The notes under the pieces were generated by a model. The model ran no database searches, was not told the origin of the DNA, and saw only the letters and a list, made by a program, of their open reading frames with translations. From NCBI GenBank assembly GCA_900088475.1, contig FLMG01002540.1:1-64000 (forward strand): DNA of 64,000 nt, given 5' to 3'. The stretch comes from Hyphochytrium catenoides (taxonomy: Eukaryota; Sar; Hyphochytriomycetes; Hyphochytriales; Hyphochytriaceae). Positions 59,901 through 64,000 of this stretch are shown here, one piece after another (the first letter of the stretch is position 1; each line of letters starts with the position of its first letter). The position numbers were made by a program, and so were the translations under genes.

Positions 59901-62900
59901 TGATCGAGAAGGATCTAAAAGTAATATGACAAAAACCGCCTACGACTATCACGACAACGATCTTAGTAGGTGGAGAAAGATTTTTGTATGAAGAGGAGAA
60001 AGGTGGTGGAGAGACAGTGTATAGACGTTGGGGGTTTGACCAGTTTGTCTTTTCAAGTCTTTCCGCGATGCGTGCAAAGCATTGACCTACGGCGGCCCTC
60101 AAGTTCAGTATGCTAATTGTCCGCAAGTATTTTGACTTTTCTGCCTTTGAGGCCCTGCAGATACATACAAAGTCAGATGTTCTGTCTCTAGATACGCAAG
60201 GTACCCATAGGAGAATAAAGAGTGTCTCAATCGGGTGGTCGCTCTTGAAGCCTATAACGTTCTCTTTACCTTCGACCCACTGATTTTGCGTGATGTGATT
60301 CAGCCATCCCACTGTCGGCTCCAGGCTCCATCGGATCTAAAGAGAGAACGATGAGGCTCGCAGCTCATGTAGAAAGATACCAATGCTTTTTGCTCTCAAC
60401 CTGCTCCCTAAGCTATAAGTCCCTTCCCATTCCCGCTCTCGATCTTACTCTTTTTGTAGGTCAATGTTCTTCTCTTTATCAGCACCCAGCACATCACTTG
60501 CCGACGTCTGGGGCTCATTCGCATATGGATCCTGTCGATCAAGTCTTTCTAGCTCTGCAATGTACACTTCTTCCTACCGGGATTCTGAGAATAGGCTCCT
60601 ATTTCATGGGCTGCAAGCGCATCTATCGCCAGATCTTGCACGGAGAAGTGACAGAAACCGAGCGCCATGGTGGCCGCTTCTCGCTGGAGCCCACAGCCGG
60701 AGTTGAGAAAGGTGCTCACCCTATGAAAGAGCTCCCTTATAGTAGACGGGTGTGGGGCACCGTCATCCTCCCATTCCGCGGATTGATTATTACTGAGCTT
60801 GGAGGCTAAGAGGGACGAAATTCGGCAAACGTATGGCTCAATCAGGATCTCCAACGAGCAGAGCAGAAGCCACGACACAATTTTACAGATACAATTGAAG
60901 ACAGACGCAAGCCAATATAACTCATCAACATTTGAGGAGAGGACTGGAAACCGGGAAGCCAACATTACTGTCAAGAAGCTCCACGAAGATGTTGCTTACC
61001 ACTTCGTCCTCTGGAAGGCGAAGCTGGAGCTGGTGGCAACTTACCACCCGCTGAGGACGGTGATTGGGGGGAGGGGGTCTTTCTAGGGGATAGAAGACGG
61101 TGGCGCACGGAGGTCGCGCAAGCAAAAATTGCGGTATTGCGCCAGCGCCAGATGCGCTGTATCCCAGCCTCATCTTCCGTCTGTTGGCCTAATATCACGA
61201 CATGTGAGCAACTAAACCTCATAGGAACATGCGGCAAGCTAGGTTCTAGTGAGGGCAATGTGCAGAATAGAGAAAGCAATAAGTTGCGTGGAAAAAAAAG
61301 CATAGTAAAATCAGGTCGAGGACCCTAGGACTAGGCGGCTCGGCTATCACTACTTCACAGAGACAGATAAACCTCCCTCAAGAGGATAATGGTAAACCTC
61401 TAACCGCCTAGCAGTATTTACAAATAGCATGGCTACTTCATGACGTTTCGATTGGACCCTACCCGCAGCAAGAAGCTCCGGTTCCAGCTGATAGACTTTG
61501 GCGCACATCTCTGTCCAGTTTCCCAGCACTTCTTGGGGGCAGGCCTTGCAGACCTGCGAGAGAAACAACCCCAAGAACTCGGACCAACGAGAGTGGTGGT
61601 AGGCATTCGATCCCTGGTAAATGGGAAAAGCATAAAGTTCAGCCATGAAGGAGGGCGCGCTCAAAAACAATTGGAAAATGACCCCGCTGATCTCTCGCAG
61701 ACACCAACTACAGGATAAGGAGTAGTTGTGTGCGTTATATTAGAAAACCCAATGCCATGTCACGAAGAGACTTTCACTAGTCCATCTCCTTACTTCAGCA
61801 AGCCACCATGTCGTGCCCTTCGTGCATTTAGCAGCCTTTCCATCTTCTGGTGACAGACAAAATCGCTGATAGAGCGCCGCCTCCAAACCGTCAAGGGTAG
61901 CCATCACGCTCTCTTCTTTGTTTTCTGGCTCTGCTGTCTCATTCCAGGATCTAAGATGGCGAGCCACCAGAAGGCGAATACTTCGGATTTTGTCCAGAAA
62001 AGTCAGAGTGCGCAAGCGCAGAGGTGGAGCAAGCTCACATAAGAGGCGTAGGCCAAGATTTTCTGATTGAAGGAGGGTTTGGCGAAGAACCCTTTCTCTT
62101 TGCTCCCAGCTACCCTTTCGCCTTGCCACGTCTTCCAGTAGCTTCAGCCACGACGTTGAGGGAAGAAGAATTGGCAGAAATCAACCAAGGCTGTCAGCAA
62201 TGTGACCTACTGGTCCAGTGATGGTCCCATTGTAACCGAAGGAATCAAGCTTACATTTACTGCCCCAGCTTCTAATATCTCTTCGAGGAGACCCAGCTCC
62301 ATTACACAGGCGCCCTCATCGCCCTCATGAGAAGATAATATGTGGTCCATCAAGCCCTGTCGAGGACACGATCAACATCAGACAAACCAAGAGGCACAGA
62401 GTTAGCGAATATAAAACGGAAACGAAAGGAGGGAGCGCCAAGTAGAGCTTCTTCCTACCCGCCCAATCTCTCTTAAGGAAGTGGCCTCCCTATCAACAAT
62501 AGTCCTCAGGACAGCAGCTGTCCTTAATCTGCGGCATCAGTTTGACAGGGAATGAATTTAGAACTAATATCGAGGCGGGAACAAGACACTTTAGGGCCAT
62601 GAAGGCGCAATGGGACTCCTTCTCTAACAGGCCACACGTTTGGATCCCACTTACCTTATCTCTTCATCGTGGTGTACAGCGGAGCGACCAAGGATGATCA
62701 TCAGCTGTTGATAGCTTAGCTGGGAGGGTATTAGGTACATCAATGTTGCAATAGCAGCCCGGTAAACCTGAGTGGAATTTGACATGAATTAAGTCCAAGA
62801 GTTGACCAAGCGATAAGGTGCGTTTTAGTTACGTGCTCTATTAATGCGAGAACAGCATAGGCAAAGAGAGATGCTAAGCCCATGGTACTACCTGAAGACC

Positions 62901-64000
62901 TATCGGAAGGACGTTATCGTTATGCGCCTTCGTAGTGTTGTTGGTTCCAGAAGTAGCCGTCAGCGACAGACCGCCTGAAGAGTTCAAGGGTCACATTTAC
63001 TTTCGTTTCCACAATCTTCCTATCGTACCCAATACCTTACCGATCTCACTATCACAAGCAGTAAGGATGTGACCGACAGTGCTACTCAGCTTTGACTCAT
63101 AAAGGGCAATAGCATCTTTGTCGACGTGGTGGGAAGAAAGTGTCTGGAGATGTAGGACTTAATAATGGAAGGATACAGGTGGTAATGAATGTATCGCCTA
63201 TGGCAGAAGAGTCAATGAGGGCAACCTTGGTAACTCCTAGAAGGGACGGAAGGGGATTTGCAATGAAGGATTGAGGTTGAGTCCACTCCTCCTTCTCCCA
63301 AACGACTCTGCGGGGTGCATGCTCTGGCTCGGCCTGGTCTTTTTCAGATCTCCTGTGTTGGCTAAGCTATTATGAGAGGCAGATGAAGGGAGGACAGAAT
63401 CTTAGACCGACCGGCCCCATGAAGTACAAAGTATGGAAGCAAAGGGATGCCTGAGACGGATAGTATGGGCCTGAATGTGCCATTCATTCGAATATCCAAA
63501 AAAATGGTCAAGCCTACCTGAAGGACCGTCAGCAGGGAGGACAGACCCAAGAGAGTCCTTTCAGAGATAACGTGTTCCTTATCCTGAAGAAGAGGGAGTA
63601 GGAGCTGATGGACTAGGAAGTCTAAGTGGTGTTCCGCACAAATGGCCGTGAAGTCCACTATGGAGCTTGTCAGGGTAGCGAAATTGTTGGCCGCTTGTGT
63701 TGCTGCTTTAAACCTCGTTGATAAATAGAGCTTCTGAGAGACCTTTTGCAGAAGAGAAAGAGACTCCGCAGCTGTCTTGGCGTCTACATGGGCAGATCAT
63801 GCACATGGTACGGAGAGCGACTGATCAGCACACAAGAGCGCCAACGTTAAAAGTCTAAGACTTTGGTATCATGAAGAAGCCAGCTAAAGTGCAGGGGGCG
63901 TCTCAGGACAATACCTGGGACTTATGGGCCTGTAACGGCTTACCATCAATATTTTGTCCTTCATCTGCCTTTCTTATCATAAAGGCCCTGGTGAGGACAT
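53914..64000 (-). CDS. Furry/Tao3/Mor2 cell-morphogenesis protein (partial, N-terminus outside the window)
   Basis: A long minus-strand gene of many exons. Its blocks follow the order of animal Furry and yeast Tao3/Mor2, large scaffolds that regulate NDR/LATS kinases and polarised growth. Near 63650-63500, HLDFLVHQLLLPLLQDKEHV followed by ERTLLGLSSLLTVLQ matches the conserved N-terminal third. At 62030-61900, SENLGLRLLCELAPPLRLRT matches the GFALVILCSSRPATRR region. At 59250-58930, SSLKQALGVVF then RRSAALALCSSSALSFLL matches. At 57940-57780, LALVTNVFSCLKYL then MMVAMVPWVSNITLV aligns with MLHYLLPWMNNIELV. At 55600-55150, ILWAAVALLGSSS then PRVLLGLDFRATQDTAHELL matches the C-terminal domain. 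The last exons end SSVVKLSQCSDNQELCINLL then NPIPNVVDK and a TAA at 53914. The 5' end and at least several hundred residues are missing. Internal exon borders were not all solved. Confidence 0.85.

Overview
This window comes from the nuclear genome of a eukaryotic microbe. Most genes are split by many short introns, typically 60-300 bases with GT(A/G)AG-type donors and pyrimidine-rich AG acceptors. I could follow several genes exon by exon with consistent phase. The gene set suggests a flagellated or amoeboid protist: a FAM194 protein usually linked to cilia, autophagy genes, a class C GPCR, a Furry/Mor2 homologue and a WRKY19-like Cys/His finger. That finger type hints at stramenopiles, but the assignment is weak. 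Two runs of N (11691-11728 and 28387-28448) lie inside coding regions.

Layout, left to right. 1-135: last exon of an unidentified gene (+). About 957-5995: gene (+) joining a FAM194 domain, a thioredoxin fold without CxxC and a receiver-like fold. 6137-7087: exons (+) with two CxxC pairs, possibly the end of that gene. 7199-9228: four-finger C2H2 protein (-). 10127-10619: small bZIP (+). 10797-12471: GH46 chitosanase with signal peptide and hydrophobic tail (-). 14081-17955: 1193-residue receptor (-) with two PstS-like periplasmic-binding domains and a class C 7TM domain. 18442-18948: secreted-looking ORF of uncertain status (-). 18949-25255: gene-poor. 25256-26434: WRKY19-like finger protein (+). 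28198-28890: GNAT acetyltransferase (+). 28891-31693: gene-poor. 31694-37125: PH / NTF2-like / AGC kinase (+, 14 exons). 38445-43255: Atg1/ULK kinase fused to two Atg11/FIP200-type claw domains (+, 17 exons). 43467-47120: histidine ammonia-lyase (-, 11 exons). 48371-53767: urocanate hydratase (+, 18 exons). 53914 to beyond 64000: Furry/Tao3/Mor2 homologue (-), with its 5' part outside the window.

How the genes work together. Histidine ammonia-lyase and urocanate hydratase catalyse the first two steps of histidine breakdown and are divergently transcribed from a shared 1.25 kb intergenic region. The Atg1-claw gene puts the autophagy-initiating kinase and the cargo/scaffold-binding module of Atg11 in one polypeptide. 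The receptor looks like a sensor for a phosphate-like or other small ligand. The chitosanase next to it could serve digestion of fungal or crustacean chitosan, or wall remodelling.

The three most unusual items are the Atg1-claw-claw fusion, the PstS-PstS-7TM receptor and the PH-NTF2-AGC kinase. All were identified by reading motifs; no database search was possible.
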